Below, one piece after another: positions 8,958 to 18,312 of a stretch of 36,190 bases of DNA. Position numbers and translations under genes: made by a program. Under the pieces are notes generated by a model, which ran no database searches, was not told the DNA's origin, and saw nothing but the letters and a program-made list of their open reading frames with translations. The DNA is from Ottowia sp. Lineage in GTDB: Bacteria > Pseudomonadota > Gammaproteobacteria > Burkholderiales > Burkholderiaceae. Numbering within the stretch: the first letter of the stretch is position 1; each line of letters starts with the position of its first letter. The stretch lies in contig JADYYQ010000052.1 of assembly GCA_020853585.1 (NCBI GenBank), positions 1 to 36,190 of the forward strand. The letters run 5' to 3'.

Positions 8958-10295
8958 ATGTTATCTATTCAATCCATGACCCCGGCCGAAATTGTTGCGG
9001 AACTTGATAAACACATTATTGGTCAAGCAGAGGCAAAACGCGCGGTGGCGATTGCTTTGCGTAATCGCTGGCGCCGACAGCAAGTTGCTGAGCCTTTGCG
9101 TCATGAAATTACCCCTAAAAATATTTTAATGATTGGCCCCACAGGCGTCGGTAAAACTGAGATTGCACGGCGTCTAGCTAAATTAGCGCAGGCCCCTTTT
9201 ATCAAAATAGAGGCAACAAAATTTACCGAAGTAGGGTATGTTGGCCGAGATGTCGATAGCATAATTCGCGATTTAGCGGAGATTGCTGTCAAAGAAACGC
9301 GTGATGTGGAGATGCGTCGTGTACGTGAGCAAGCGCAAAATTTAGCAGAGGACAAAATTCTGGATATTTTGTTGCCTCCGCCACGTGATATTGCCAACGC
9401 TTTGCCTGAAGAAAAAGATAACAGCACACGCCAAATTTTTCGCAAAAAACTACGCGAAGGTGAGCTTGATGCTAAGGAAATTGAAATTGAAGCCAATTTA
9501 CCTTTGCCTCATATGGAGATTATGAGTCCGCCTGGCATGGAAGAAATGGCAGAACAGCTCAAGGGCATGTTTAGCAATTTAGGGACAGGTAAAAAACATA
9601 AGCGTACGCTGAACGTCAAAGATGCTTTGCATTTTTTGATTGAAGAAGAGGCGAGCAAATTACTGAATAAAGAGGAAATTCATAGTCGTGCAATTTCTAA
9701 TTTAGAAGAAAATGGCATTGTTTTCTTAGATGAAATTGACAAAATATCTGCGCGTACGGAGAGCAGTGGTGCGGATGTTTCGCGTGCCGGTGTACAACGT
9801 GATTTATTACCTTTAGTCGAGGGAACAACGGTTAATACCAAGTTTGGGATGGTGCGTACTGACCATATTTTGTTTATCGCAAGTGGTGCTTTTCACTTAA
9901 CCAAACCGAGTGATCTGATTCCCGAGTTGCAGGGGCGATTTCCTATTCGTGTCAATTTGAGTTCGCTGAGTGTGGATGATTTTGCGGCTATTTTGACCAA
10001 AACCGATGCCTGTTTAACGAAGCAGTATCAAGCTTTACTCAACACAGAAGATATCACTCTGCATTTTTCTGATGAAGGCATTGGACGTATTGCTGAGATT
10101 GCATTTGCGGTCAATGACCGAGATGAAAATATTGGCGCGCGTCGTTTGCACACCATGATGGAAAAATTACTTGAAGAATTATCTTTTGTGGGTCGTACAA
10201 CACAAGCACAAGAGGTAGTGATTGATGCGAAGTATGTGGATGAGCGCTTAGCCCAGTTGGCGGGTAATCAAGATTTGTCTCGCTATGTTTTATAG
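8958..10295 (+). CDS. hslU: ATP-dependent protease ATPase subunit HslU (ClpY)
   Basis: This 445-residue AAA+ unfoldase partners HslV. Visible parts are Walker A GPTGVGKT (60-67), the pore motif in [16 protein letters not shown], the inserted I domain (about 110-240), Walker [12 protein letters not shown], the sensor and arginine-finger segments around [10 protein letters not shown] and [14 protein letters not shown], and the C-terminal tail RYVL that docks into HslV to activate it. AGGAG within the end of hslV serves as ribosome binding site for ATG 8958. An internal ATG (Met7, MTPAEIV) matches the usual family start, so the true protein may be six residues shorter. Confidence 0.97.
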   Translation: MLSIQSMTPAEIVAELDKHIIGQAEAKRAVAIALRNRWRRQQVAEPLRHEITPKNILMIGPTGVGKTEIARRLAKLAQAPFIKIEATKFTEVGYVGRDVDSIIRDLAEIAVKETRDVEMRRVREQAQNLAEDKILDILLPPPRDIANALPEEKDNSTRQIFRKKLREGELDAKEIEIEANLPLPHMEIMSPPGMEEMAEQLKGMFSNLGTGKKHKRTLNVKDALHFLIEEEASKLLNKEEIHSRAISNLEENGIVFLDEIDKISARTESSGADVSRAGVQRDLLPLVEGTTVNTKFGMVRTDHILFIASGAFHLTKPSDLIPELQGRFPIRVNLSSLSVDDFAAILTKTDACLTKQYQALLNTEDITLHFSDEGIGRIAEIAFAVNDRDENIGARRLHTMMEKLLEELSFVGRTTQAQEVVIDAKYVDERLAQLAGNQDLSRYVL

Positions 10296-10296
10296 C

Positions 10297-10809
10297 ATGC
10301 GCACACGTTTTTTTGCAGCCTGGGCACCTCGTTTCTGTGTGGCCAGTGTGTTGATGCTGTGTGTGAGCGCAGTTCATGCACAGTTAGTGGTACGCAATGC
10401 TTGGGTGCGTGCAACGGTTGCGCAGCAAAATACAGCAGCAGTGTTTATGTCTTTGTCTGCGCAAGAAGATATCGTTGTGCTTTCTGTGCATACGCCGGTA
10501 GCGCAGACTGCTGAGTTACATATGATGAGCATGGAAGATAATGTGATGCGTATGCGTCATCTGCCACAGCTTGCTTTAAAGCGCGGCAAAACTTTTTTGC
10601 TTAAGCCCGGTGGTTACCATGTCATGCTGATGGATCTTAAGCACGCTCTCAAAGAGGGGACAACGTTGCCGCTGAGCTTTACCATTAAACGCGCCAATGG
10701 CACGGTGGTACAACAAACGATTGCAGCAACGGTGCGTTCAATTAACGAAATGGGCACGGGCGCCATTTCTTCTTCAGATGATTCACATTCACATAAACAC
10801 GCACACTAA
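10297..10809 (+). CDS. Periplasmic copper chaperone of the PCu(A)C family
   Basis: This 170-residue exported copper(I) chaperone of the kind that loads the CuA centre of cytochrome c oxidase. A signal peptide with basic start ends VSAVHA at residue 28. The family motif H-(M)-x10-M-x21-H-x-M is exactly present as His75, Met86, His108 and Met110, and extra Met residues surround it. A His-rich tail (SHSHKHAH) could bind metal as well. The ATG at 10297 gives a clean signal peptide; another ATG at 10285 overlaps the hslU end and neither has a good ribosome binding site. The stop overlaps the argB start by one base (TAATG). The cox genes lie far downstream in this window, so the functional link is by family knowledge. 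Confidence 0.88.
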   Translation: MRTRFFAAWAPRFCVASVLMLCVSAVHAQLVVRNAWVRATVAQQNTAAVFMSLSAQEDIVVLSVHTPVAQTAELHMMSMEDNVMRMRHLPQLALKRGKTFLLKPGGYHVMLMDLKHALKEGTTLPLSFTIKRANGTVVQQTIAATVRSINEMGTGAISSSDDSHSHKHAH

Positions 10810-11708
10810 TGAACGCAGACCCGCACCATTACGCGATTACCCCGAATCGAAAAGCAGAGATTCTTGCTGAAGCGTTGCCGTTTATTCGTCAATATCACGG
10901 CAAAACGATCGTCATCAAATATGGTGGCAATGCAATGACAGAGGAGCGGCTAAAGCAAAGCTTTGCCCGCGATATTATTTTGCTCAAGTTAGTGGGTATG
11001 AGTCCGGTTGTTGTGCATGGGGGTGGCCCGCAAATTGATGCGGCGCTTAAAAAAATCGGTAAGGCAGGCACGTTTATACAAGGTATGCGTGTAACTGACG
11101 ATGAGACGATGGAAATCGTCGAGTGGGTTTTGGGCGGAGAAGTACAGCAAGATATCGTGATGCTGATCAATCATTTTGGTGGGCAAGCAGTGGGGTTAAC
11201 GGGCAAAGATGGAGGGTTAATCCGTGCGCGCAAATTGTTGATTGCTGATCATGCTAATCCAGGTCATATGTTAGATATTGGCTATGTGGGCGAGATTGAA
11301 AAAATTAATCCCGCTGCGGTGAAAGCATTGCAAGATGGCGGGTTTATTCCGGTGATTTCACCGATTGGGTTTGATGAAGGCGGGCAGGCATACAACATTA
11401 ATGCGGATCTTGTTGCGGGAAAGATCGCAGAAATTTTAAAAGCTGAAAAATTGGTGATGATGACTAACACCTCAGGTGTGCTAGATAAGGATGGCACTTT
11501 GTTGACCGATTTAAGTGCGCGCGAAATCGATGCATTATTTGCGGATGGCACGCTCTCGGGAGGCATGTTACCCAAAATTTCCTCCGCGTTAGATGCAGCA
11601 AAAAGTGGGGTCCATTCCGTTCATATTGTCGATGGGCGCATTGAGCATGCACTATTACTTGAGGTATTGACTGAGCAAGCTTTTGGTACGCTAATTCGTT
11701 CTCAGTAG
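10809..11708 (+). CDS. argB: Acetylglutamate kinase
   Basis: This 299-residue amino acid kinase phosphorylates N-acetylglutamate in the second step of arginine synthesis. Recognisable parts are the nucleotide loop [10 protein letters not shown], the substrate loop [31 protein letters not shown], the ATP-binding stretch [14 protein letters not shown] and [14 protein letters not shown] near the C terminus. The length is normal. Its ATG overlaps the preceding stop, so it is the last gene of the hslV-hslU-chaperone-argB run. It converges on a small minus-strand frame whose stop overlaps the argB end by a few bases. Confidence 0.97.
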   Translation: MNADPHHYAITPNRKAEILAEALPFIRQYHGKTIVIKYGGNAMTEERLKQSFARDIILLKLVGMSPVVVHGGGPQIDAALKKIGKAGTFIQGMRVTDDETMEIVEWVLGGEVQQDIVMLINHFGGQAVGLTGKDGGLIRARKLLIADHANPGHMLDIGYVGEIEKINPAAVKALQDGGFIPVISPIGFDEGGQAYNINADLVAGKIAEILKAEKLVMMTNTSGVLDKDGTLLTDLSAREIDALFADGTLSGGMLPKISSALDAAKSGVHSVHIVDGRIEHALLLEVLTEQAFGTLIRSQ

Positions 11709-11872
11709 CGCGCTTGCTGCGTAGAATCCTGTGTGTAAGTCATGGGCAATACAGCATTGTCCCGTATGCATTTAACTGCGATTAGCACTTTGACAAAGGG
11801 CGCATCAGATCTTAATGCCCAGGCCAAAACATAGCCAATACCAAAGCCAAACATCCACTTAACGCAAGCCAT
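11702..11872 (-). CDS. Small hypothetical membrane-associated protein (56 aa)
   Basis: An ATG at 11872 opens a 56-codon frame (start [13 protein letters not shown], end QQARY) ending at TGA 11702-11704, which overlaps the argB stop region on the other strand. The N-terminal 20 residues form one likely membrane segment, followed by a more polar tail. It begins 20 bases after the stop of the minus-strand gene at 11893-12342, so the two may be co-transcribed. The ribosome binding site is weak (GTGGAAC). I do not recognise a family; the evidence is the open frame, its hydrophobic profile and its position. Confidence 0.35.
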   Translation of the reverse strand: MACVKWMFGFGIGYVLAWALRSDAPFVKVLIAVKCIRDNAVLPMTYTQDSTQQARY

Positions 11873-11892
11873 AGTTCCACAATAGTGTGCGC

Positions 11893-12342
11893 TTAAGCGT
11901 TTAAAAAATGACGGTGTAAATGCAGCCAGGTTTGGCTAAGCTGCTCGAGTACATCGCTGGTAGGTTGGTTTTCTAACTGAGATTTACTTTCTAATTGGCT
12001 TAACAATAATAAAATTTCTTGAGTACGACGTGGGCACAGCCGATCGACAACACAGTCGGTGAGTAACTTAAGTAATTGCATATACAGCGAATTTTCTAAA
12101 TTCGCTTTTTGCGTTTTCTGCATATCGTGACGCTCTGGTCCCCAGTCAGCTGATGTACGAGAGCGGTATGCGTGTACAGGTAGCGTATGGCTCATATCCC
12201 CTTGTTTGGCGCCGCTGATTTCTGACGGACTTTTACTTGCCGCGGTGCTATCCATGGGTACATACATCGCTTGTTGCGCGTGGGGCTCTTGGCTGATTGC
12301 TGTATGGATTCTCGATGTGTGTGTCGGCTGGGTAGTGTTCAT
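11893..12342 (-). CDS. Hypothetical protein (149 aa), putative Fur-regulated gene
   Basis: The frame has a textbook start: GGAGG five bases before ATG 12342. The N-terminal 75 residues are polar, rich in Thr, Ser, His and Gln, and probably disordered; the C-terminal 70 are Leu-rich helices (LLKLLTDCVVDRLC, EILLLLSQLESKSQLE, LHLHRHFL). There is no signal peptide and no membrane span. A Fur-box-like sequence lies about 95 bases upstream (12438-12452) on the same strand, suggesting iron control. I cannot assign a family. The helical tail could be an interaction domain. It is followed closely by the 56-codon frame at 11702-11872. Confidence 0.65.
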   Translation of the reverse strand: MNTTQPTHTSRIHTAISQEPHAQQAMYVPMDSTAASKSPSEISGAKQGDMSHTLPVHAYRSRTSADWGPERHDMQKTQKANLENSLYMQLLKLLTDCVVDRLCPRRTQEILLLLSQLESKSQLENQPTSDVLEQLSQTWLHLHRHFLNA

Positions 12343-12437
12343 GTTGCCTCCGTGTCGGTGATATTGAGCCGGTAAGAAAAGAGGGTTGCTAACATAATTG
12401 TTTTAGGGCTCTGCTATGGATTAAGGTTTTTTGCAAA

Positions 12438-12452
12438 TGGGAATTATTATCA
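12438..12452 (-). promoter_or_regulatory. Fur-box-like operator
   Basis: Read on the minus strand the site is TGATAATAATTCCCA, which matches the 7-1-7 Fur consensus TGATAATnATTATCA at 12 of 14 positions, one half-site being perfect. A TATATT and an overlapping GATAAT could serve as -10 for the minus-strand gene starting at 12342. The assignment is by sequence likeness only. Confidence 0.55.
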
Positions 12453-12538
12453 ATATAACCGCAGCGCAGGGTGTTAAGCAAGTATTGACTTTGTTTTATT
12501 GCACTGGGGAAGTGCAGCTATGTCTCAGATAAAAATAT

Positions 12539-12572
12539 AAAAAATACCGTATTAGATAGTCGAATAGCGGTA
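12539..12572 (-). terminator. Intrinsic terminator, minus strand
   Basis: On the minus strand an arm read from 12572 down to 12563 pairs with AATACGGTA (12553-12545), giving nine pairs with one bulged base and a nine-base loop. It is followed at once by six U residues and then a further AU-rich run. It would end transcripts coming from panD and the lip genes upstream, and insulate the Fur-boxed gene that follows. Confidence 0.55.
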
Positions 12573-12884
12573 TACGCTGGCTGCGTAAGAAACGTCACAT
12601 GCCGGAAAGGCCCCTTATTTTGTTGTGTGGGGGCAACGGTGGTGAAGAAGGGGGGGAAGGATAGAGAGCGACGATTATGCGATGTATGGGGCGCTAAAAA
12701 TAAGGGCGGAAAATAGCGCGATGCGTTGCCAGAAAATAGGCAAATGTTGAGAGGGGCCTGTGTGGAAATTTGTTGATATCCCTTTTAGCGGATGTCCAAG
12801 GGACAGCCACTTTACGCGCTGATGCCGCTGTTTTCTCCATGAGGTGTATGCCAAATGGTGGTAGCCATAAATAGGGTCAGCGGG
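12573..12884. other. Untranslated stretch downstream of panD
   Basis: About 310 bases between the panD stop and the terminator. The only frames are short. The longest seen is a 48-codon minus frame starting MEKTAASARK, without a ribosome binding site. A purine-rich, G-heavy patch lies around 12635-12670. I see no RNA gene. Confidence 0.4.
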
Positions 12885-13271
12885 CTAGATGGTGGAGGGC
12901 ATACGCGCTACCTCTGATCGCAGCTCTTTGATATGGTTATGCCGGTCAACAAAAACAAGTTGAGGTTGGTGTGTACAGCATGCTTCTTCGCGAATAAGTC
13001 CAAATGCCGCAATGATAATCACGTCTCCTATTGATGCGCGCCGTGCGGCTGAACCATTGATGGAGATAATGCCACTACCGCGTTTTGCCGTGATGGCATA
13101 GGTCACGATACGCTCGCCATTCGTCACATTCCAGAGGTGTACTTGTTCGTTTTCTAAAATATGGGCGGCTTCAAGTAAGTTTTCATCGATCGCGCACGAG
13201 CCTTCGTAATGCAATTCGCAAGCCGTAACGGTAGCGCCGTGAATTTTTGATTTAAGTAGGGTGCGAAACAT
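12885..13271 (-). CDS. panD: Aspartate 1-decarboxylase
   Basis: This 128-residue proenzyme self-cleaves between Gly24 and Ser25 (YEGSCAID) to form the pyruvoyl group that decarboxylates aspartate to beta-alanine for pantothenate and coenzyme A. Other active-site residues are present: Lys9, Arg54, Thr57 and Tyr58 in ERIVTYAI, and [16 protein letters not shown]. The length is normal for the family. An AAGG-like site lies just before ATG 13271. It follows lipA on the same strand after 130 bases, so it may have its own promoter in that gap. Confidence 0.97.
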   Translation of the reverse strand: MFRTLLKSKIHGATVTACELHYEGSCAIDENLLEAAHILENEQVHLWNVTNGERIVTYAITAKRGSGIISINGSAARRASIGDVIIIAAFGLIREEACCTHQPQLVFVDRHNHIKELRSEVARMPSTI

Positions 13272-13401
13272 AAAGAGACCTTATATTTGTATTTTTTGTT
13301 TAATGAGCATGTGAGGTGTTATATCTTCCTTGCTTACTGAGTGGAGAGTAAAAACAGTTTTTATCCGCCGCTGATGCAAAAAATAACCATTTGGATGGGT
13401 G

Positions 13402-14403
13402 TTATTGACTGTGTGCCTGGGTTGGGGATGCATGGGCAAGGTCGAATTCGGCTGCTTGCACATCGGCATGATAGCTAGAGCGCACCATTGCACCGATGGC
13501 TGCATGATCGAACCCGAGTGCTTGTGCATCTAGTTCAAACTGCCGGAAAATATCGGGATGAACATAACGCCGCACGGGTAAGTGATGAGCTGACGGTGCG
13601 AGATATTGTCCGATCGTGAGCATGTTGATATGGTGTACACGCATATCGCGCATCACCTCTCTCATTTCTTCATCCGTTTCGCCAAGGCCCACCATTAACC
13701 CAGATTTTGTTGGAATATGTGGGTAACGTAGCTTGAAATCGGCGAGTAGTTTGAGTGAATGGGCATAATCTGCGCCGGGGCGCGCTTCTTTGTAGAGGCG
13801 GGGCACGGTTTCAAGGTTATGGTTCATCACGTCGGGCAATCCCGCAGCAAATGCATCGAGTGCTTTGTCTAGTCGCCCACGAAAATCAGGTACCAGCACT
13901 TCAATGCGAATATCTGGTGAGCTTGCACGAATCGCTTGAATGCAAGCGACAAAGTGTCCGGCACCCCCATCACGTAAATCATCCCGATCAACGCTGGTGA
14001 TAACAACATATTTTAATTTGAGGGCTGCGATTGTTCGGGCTAAATTAGCCGGTTCTTCGGGATCCAAGGGGTCAGGCCGGCCATGACCAACATCGCAAAA
14101 TGGACAACGGCGGGTGCATTTGTCGCCCATGATCATAAAAGTAGCGGTACCTTTGCCAAAGCATTCGCCAATATTAGGGCAGCTGGCTTCTTCGCATACT
14201 GTCACCAAATTATTAGCGCGCAGGATATCTTTGATTTCGTAAAAGCGGGAATTTCCCGATGCTGCTTTTACACGAATCCAGTCCGGTTTTTTGAGTCTTT
14301 CTGCCGGGACAATAGGAATGATTTTAATGGGGATACGCGCTGTTTTATCCGCTGCTTTTTGTTTTTGCGTCGGGTCGTAGGCGTTGTCAAAAGGCTGACT
14401 CAT
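13402..14403 (-). CDS. lipA: Lipoyl synthase
   Basis: This 333-residue radical SAM enzyme inserts two sulfurs into octanoyl groups on lipoyl-dependent enzymes. Both iron-sulfur cluster motifs are complete: auxiliary cluster cysteines 70, 75 and 81 ([12 protein letters not shown]) and radical SAM cysteines 96, 100 and 103 (CTRRCPFC). The C-terminal RSSYHA supplies the serine ligand of the auxiliary cluster. An N-terminal extension of about 40 residues is typical of proteobacterial LipA. Its ATG overlaps the lipB stop as ATGA, so lipB and lipA are translationally coupled. Confidence 0.98.
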   Translation of the reverse strand: MSQPFDNAYDPTQKQKAADKTARIPIKIIPIVPAERLKKPDWIRVKAASGNSRFYEIKDILRANNLVTVCEEASCPNIGECFGKGTATFMIMGDKCTRRCPFCDVGHGRPDPLDPEEPANLARTIAALKLKYVVITSVDRDDLRDGGAGHFVACIQAIRASSPDIRIEVLVPDFRGRLDKALDAFAAGLPDVMNHNLETVPRLYKEARPGADYAHSLKLLADFKLRYPHIPTKSGLMVGLGETDEEMREVMRDMRVHHINMLTIGQYLAPSAHHLPVRRYVHPDIFRQFELDAQALGFDHAAIGAMVRSSYHADVQAAEFDLAHASPTQAHSQ

Positions 14404-15068
14404 CCGTTTTCCTTTATTGTTTCAGTAGGCAGCGCAAGCTGGTGTAAAAGGTGAGTGACAAGGCGCGTCTGGATATCAGCCCAATCGATGCGAACACCTA
14501 GGCTGTATAGGTCAATGGTTGTTAAATCTTGTTGTCCGCATGGATTAATCCATGTGAAAGGTTGGCAATCCATCGCAACATTCAGCGCTAAGCCGTGGTA
14601 GCTACAACCCCGGCTTATTTTGAGACCCAGGGCCGCGATTTTAACGCCAATAGGAGAATTTTGCTGTAAGTAAATACCAGGTTGGCCGCAGTGCCGCTCA
14701 GCGGCTATTCCTAATTCTGTCAAGGTTTCAAGTACAGCTTGCTCTATACGCCAGACCAAGGTGCGTACAAATAAATGTCGGCGCTTAAGATCAAGTAATA
14801 CATACGCGATCAGCTGTCCTGGGCCATGGTAGGTGATTTGTCCACCGCGGTCGGTACGAATAACGGGAATATTTCGTTGATTGTCGAGAAGGTGTGTCGG
14901 GTCGGCTGCTTGCCCTAATGTATAAACGGGCGGATGCTCAGCTAACCAAATTTGATCAGGCGTATCGGATTGACGTTGTGCGGTAAAAGTGCGCATTGCC
15001 TGCCAGCATGTGAGGTAGTCGATTAACCCCTGCTGCACAATCGTAGGTGCGTGACTATCAGGTAACAC
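14400..15068 (-). CDS. lipB: Octanoyltransferase
   Basis: This 222-residue enzyme moves octanoate from acyl carrier protein to lipoyl domains, ahead of LipA. Signatures are [14 protein letters not shown] with His81, the catalytic Lys143 in [12 protein letters not shown], and Cys177 in NPCG, which forms the thioester intermediate. It starts with GTG at 15068, which overlaps the TAG stop of the upstream ybeD-type gene by one base. No other upstream start is possible without a longer overlap. The order ybeD, lipB, lipA is common in proteobacteria. Confidence 0.97.
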   Translation of the reverse strand: MLPDSHAPTIVQQGLIDYLTCWQAMRTFTAQRQSDTPDQIWLAEHPPVYTLGQAADPTHLLDNQRNIPVIRTDRGGQITYHGPGQLIAYVLLDLKRRHLFVRTLVWRIEQAVLETLTELGIAAERHCGQPGIYLQQNSPIGVKIAALGLKISRGCSYHGLALNVAMDCQPFTWINPCGQQDLTTIDLYSLGVRIDWADIQTRLVTHLLHQLALPTETIKENG

Positions 15069-15331
15069 TACAGCACAACCTTCACCAAAGTATGTCCACT
15101 TAGGGCTTTGTATAGCGCATCTAACTGGGCGCGACTGGTGGCGCGAATGGTGACGGTGATGCCAATATAATTGCCACCGCGAGATGCGCGGTATTCCACT
15201 TGGCTAGCATCAAAACTTGCATCAAATTGCTGCACGAGCGTGATTATTTCAGTACAAAAATCGGGATGCTGCTTACCCATAATTTTGATGGGAAAATCAC
15301 AGGGATAGGTGATAAGGCTTTCGTTTTGCAT
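15068..15331 (-). CDS. ybeD: YbeD/DUF493 family protein
   Basis: This 87-residue small alpha/beta protein of the YbeD family (ACT-like fold) is usually found beside lipB. The start is set at ATG 15331 (MQNESLITYPCDFPIK), where the conserved family sequence begins; the longer open frame to 15430 overlaps the upstream hydrolase and is not conserved-looking. Typical features are FPIKIMG, RGGNYIGITVTI and the C-terminal LYKALSGHTLVKVVL. A regulatory role in lipoate metabolism has been suggested for the family; its molecular function is not settled. Confidence 0.9.
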   Translation of the reverse strand: MQNESLITYPCDFPIKIMGKQHPDFCTEIITLVQQFDASFDASQVEYRASRGGNYIGITVTIRATSRAQLDALYKALSGHTLVKVVL

Positions 15332-15347
15332 AAGAAATAGGGTGAGC

Positions 15348-16031
15348 TTAGTCGATGATGGGCGTGTGCCAGGCACCGGTGATGCACTGCTTAATAACCG
15401 CAAGTTTTCCATGAAAGAAATGATCTGCACCCGGAATAACGGTTACCGGTAAATTTTGCTGCTCTCTGGCCCAATCAAATACGCTTGTTAGGGGAATGGT
15501 GTCGTCTTGTTCCCCATGAATGACGATGGTATCGGCGGGAACGCTGGCAATGTGCCACTTTGATGTCGGTGTGCCGATAAATACAAGGCGCTGTGCGGGT
15601 TGTTGCATGTGCGCTAGACGCGCGGCGACGTGACTCAGCACATAACTGCCAAAAGAGAAACCGCCTAATACGAGCGGGCAGCTATTGAGCTGTATTGAGC
15701 TTGGAGCAGGGGTGAGGTCTGCCCAGTTGTTTGCTTGCCGCATCCAGGCCAAGATGGCCAGGATATCGTCTTGTTCGCCAATACCGTTGTCGTGAATGCC
15801 GGTGCTCTCACCGACACCGCGAAAATTAAGACGCACGCATGCGTAGCCTAATTGCGCAAATGTGCGTGCCAGTGTTTGCGCTACTTTGTTTGTCATATTG
15901 CCCCCAAACAATGGATGAGGATGCGCAACAAGGGCGATGCCAAGCCAACGTTGTGTTTCGGGAAAATCAAATGCTAATTCAATGATGCTGCTGGGGCCTT
16001 GAATAAGCCGCTTAGGTGTCTGAGCAACCAT
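15348..16031 (-). CDS. Alpha/beta hydrolase (COG2945-like)
   Basis: This 227-residue cytosolic alpha/beta hydrolase has VAHPHPLFGGNMTNKV near the N terminus, RLNFRGVGES, the nucleophile elbow GFSFG with Ser126, an acid in GEQDD (about 176), and the catalytic His204 in GADHFFHG. The HPHPLxGG signature is typical of the COG2945 group, whose substrate is unknown. It ends 16 bases before the ybeD start and probably begins the operon containing lipB and lipA, an arrangement seen in related betaproteobacteria. The ribosome binding site (AGG) is weak. Confidence 0.85.
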   Translation of the reverse strand: MVAQTPKRLIQGPSSIIELAFDFPETQRWLGIALVAHPHPLFGGNMTNKVAQTLARTFAQLGYACVRLNFRGVGESTGIHDNGIGEQDDILAILAWMRQANNWADLTPAPSSIQLNSCPLVLGGFSFGSYVLSHVAARLAHMQQPAQRLVFIGTPTSKWHIASVPADTIVIHGEQDDTIPLTSVFDWAREQQNLPVTVIPGADHFFHGKLAVIKQCITGAWHTPIID

Positions 16032-16107
16032 GTGTCAACCTATTTGTTTGATGCGTACGGACATTCTCGGCGTAGAAAATAGTTTATTTATCATTGTTAA
16101 TAGCATT

Positions 16108-17160
16108 TTAACGCGGCCTTTTTGTTAAAAGGTAGACAAGGGCTAAATAAGGCCAAATTTGTGCGAGCCACTGCATCACGTGGTCAAATTGTTGCCAATT
16201 GCCGTGACGCCAGTTTTTAAGCACGTCGATGTAATAAGGATTAATTGGCATGATATGAATCATAATGAGTACCAATATAATCGCGACCAATGCAATGGTA
16301 CGTCGGTTTGATTCCGAAAAAAATAAGGCAAAAAATAGAAATATGCCCCCTAGTAGGAGTCCCAAATAAGCGCCTTCTGTAAGCCAATCAAGCGCATGTA
16401 AGCTTGAGAACTGAGCACTTGTAATCGCCCATTTAAGCAGCAAGGTGAAGCCAAAGAGCACAATTGGAAAGACAAAGCGCGGCCAGCGTGGGCGCATGGA
16501 TAAACTGGCTAATAAGCCGACATTTAAGCAAGCCATGCTACACACCATGATTTCGTGAACAAGTGGGGAAATGGTGATAAATTCGGGTACCCGCCACGGT
16601 TGTAGCCATGCGCCACTGCCAAACAGCCAGGCTTGTGGGAAAATTTGTGCGAATGGCCATAGCAATGTCAAAGTAAGACCAAAACCTGCGGGAGTGGTAA
16701 ACCAAGTGGCCTCTTTGTGCGTGTGCGTAGATTGTTTTTGTAAGCAATGCGTGTAGAGCAGCAAGCCAAGCCTGACGCCACATAGTGCGCCGAGTGTATT
16801 GCAAGCGAGGTCAAGGTAAGACGGTACGCGTTGCGGTAGCCATGTTTGTAGACTTTCCATACTTGCTGATAAGCCCGCGCTGGCTAGACTACTTAAGAAA
16901 ACAGTCAGCCATGTAGCGCAGTTTGGACGTAGGCTAAGCGCAAAAAATAAACCTAATGGGATATAGCCCAAGACATTACTTAATAAATCAATCGCAGTGA
17001 TGTAGCGTGGGAAAGGCGCGTTTAGCCAGGCAAACACGGACAGGCCTGTGCTATGCCATCCAGAAAATGGATAAAGGCTGGTATAGACGATAAGCAAAGC
17101 GTAGAGCGCTAAACTATGTCGTGCCAGCGTCGTCCAATGCGCTATGCGTACAGAGAGCAT
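16108..17160 (-). CDS. VanZ family integral membrane protein
   Basis: The protein has 350 residues with about nine or ten hydrophobic segments. The N-terminal half carries the VanZ-like pattern: YTSLYPFSGW after the first membrane span, AIDLLSNVLGYIPLG, and SAGLSASMESLQTWLPQRVPSYLDLACNTLGALCG. The C-terminal half is a further set of membrane segments often found in the betaproteobacterial version. The biochemical function of such proteins is not known. It starts at ATG 17160 without a clear ribosome binding site. It ends 76 bases before the hydrolase gene and may be co-transcribed with it. Confidence 0.85.
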   Translation of the reverse strand: MLSVRIAHWTTLARHSLALYALLIVYTSLYPFSGWHSTGLSVFAWLNAPFPRYITAIDLLSNVLGYIPLGLFFALSLRPNCATWLTVFLSSLASAGLSASMESLQTWLPQRVPSYLDLACNTLGALCGVRLGLLLYTHCLQKQSTHTHKEATWFTTPAGFGLTLTLLWPFAQIFPQAWLFGSGAWLQPWRVPEFITISPLVHEIMVCSMACLNVGLLASLSMRPRWPRFVFPIVLFGFTLLLKWAITSAQFSSLHALDWLTEGAYLGLLLGGIFLFFALFFSESNRRTIALVAIILVLIMIHIMPINPYYIDVLKNWRHGNWQQFDHVMQWLAQIWPYLALVYLLTKRPR

Positions 17161-17287
17161 TGGGTGGGGAACTTAGGATTCATAGGTATTGCTAAGCGAG
17201 TTGGGTTTGTCGTTGAGCATGATGAGTGCTCAAAAATATAACGTAAATATATTATTTAAAATAAAAATGGTTAAAAAATAATCATTT

Positions 17288-17314
17288 GCCAAAATAGATG
17301 ACCTATTTTAAGGC
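17288..17314. promoter_or_regulatory. Inverted repeat between VanZ-type gene and birA
   Basis: AAAATAG (17291-17297) and CTATTTT (17303-17309) are perfect reverse complements around ATGAC, and GCC/GGC arms extend the pairing across a two-base AA bulge. It lies in the divergent gap between the VanZ-family gene and birA, where promoters for both should be. Whether it is an operator or only an RNA stem cannot be told. Confidence 0.3.
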
Positions 17315-17426
17315 AGGACAGCGGTTTACGTTATGAGTGTGCCTGGTTATCCTTTGCAATAGGCGCTGTGGGCAAAAACGTAAGGCAATTTTTGTTAAGT
17401 GCGTATCCCCCTTTTCTTAAGATGTG

Positions 17427-18257
17427 ATGAACATTAAAAACAATCAAATTGAGTCTATTGATGCGACTCGATTGCGTGCGCGGCTACCTTTATTCTTGCA
17501 GGAATTGGATATCAGCTGCGTTGACCAGACGGGTTCGACGAATAGTGATGTGTTGCAGCTACTTCGTGAGCAACCGATACGTCACACTCCTTTGTTAAGG
17601 CAGGCGATGTGGCAGTCAGCTGGGCGGGGTCGGCTAGGCAGACCATGGTTAGGGGCTGCGCGATCTAGTTTGATGTTTTCTCTTGCTTGGCCGATGGATT
17701 TGCCCCTACGTGCATTGAGCGGCTTAAGCTTGGCTTGTGGAGTGTCGTTGATAGAGGCGTTGACCTTTGGGTTAGATACACAACAGGCGCAACGACTTAA
17801 GTTAAAGTGGCCCAACGACCTTTTACTTGATGGAGGCAAAGTAGCTGGGCTATTAATTGAAACCATACAGACCCACTACTGTTGGGTTGTGATTGGCGTA
17901 GGACTGAACTGTTGGCATAACATGCATATTGAGACGCAGTTAGCACATAAGGTGTCAAGTTTGGATCAGTTACATCCTTGTTTAGATGCAGAACATTTGT
18001 TAGCGCGTTTGGTGGTTGCCTTAGCCCAGTCACTACGCATTTTTTCTGAACAAGGTTTTGCGCCGACACGTGCGCAGTGGTCGGGCTATGACGCTTATGC
18101 CGGTCAAGAAGTCGATATCTACCAGGCATCGCGTTGTGTGGCGCAGGGTACTGTGCTGGGGGTGGATGCTCTGGGGCAATTGCAACTCGATACCCCACAG
18201 GGCGTTGAGACGATTTTGGGTGGTGAGATTTCTGTGCGCCTAAAACAGCAGGAATAG
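17427..18257 (+). CDS. birA: Biotin--[acetyl-CoA-carboxylase] ligase (no repressor domain)
   Basis: The 276-residue ligase activates biotin with ATP and attaches it to the biotin carboxyl carrier protein. Present are GSTNSD, the biotinyl-AMP loop GRGRLGRPW, the core KWPNDLLLDGGKVAGLLIE, GVGLNC, and the C-terminal SH3-like domain ending ILGGEISVRL. The N-terminal helix-turn-helix of E. coli BirA is absent, so it should not regulate biotin genes. ATG 17427 was preferred; a GTG directly before it at 17424 is the only alternative, and no strong ribosome binding site is visible for either. Confidence 0.95.
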   Translation: MNIKNNQIESIDATRLRARLPLFLQELDISCVDQTGSTNSDVLQLLREQPIRHTPLLRQAMWQSAGRGRLGRPWLGAARSSLMFSLAWPMDLPLRALSGLSLACGVSLIEALTFGLDTQQAQRLKLKWPNDLLLDGGKVAGLLIETIQTHYCWVVIGVGLNCWHNMHIETQLAHKVSSLDQLHPCLDAEHLLARLVVALAQSLRIFSEQGFAPTRAQWSGYDAYAGQEVDIYQASRCVAQGTVLGVDALGQLQLDTPQGVETILGGEISVRLKQQE

Positions 18258-18312
18258 TCGGCGGATTGCTTAAACAGTCAAATTTTGTTTGGGTGCTTGT
18301 CATGGGTGTTAA

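Noticed and set aside
9101-9496. Minus-strand 131-codon frame
   Set aside because: Antisense to hslU, whose Walker A and I domain are certain.
12675-12825. 48-codon minus frame MEKTAASARK...
   Set aside because: No ribosome binding site, no family likeness, and it lies in what looks like the 3' untranslated region after panD. Coordinates approximate.
17797-18303. Minus-strand 168-codon frame
   Set aside because: Shadow of birA; composition rich in Pro, His and Thr, no ribosome binding site, no recognisable motif.
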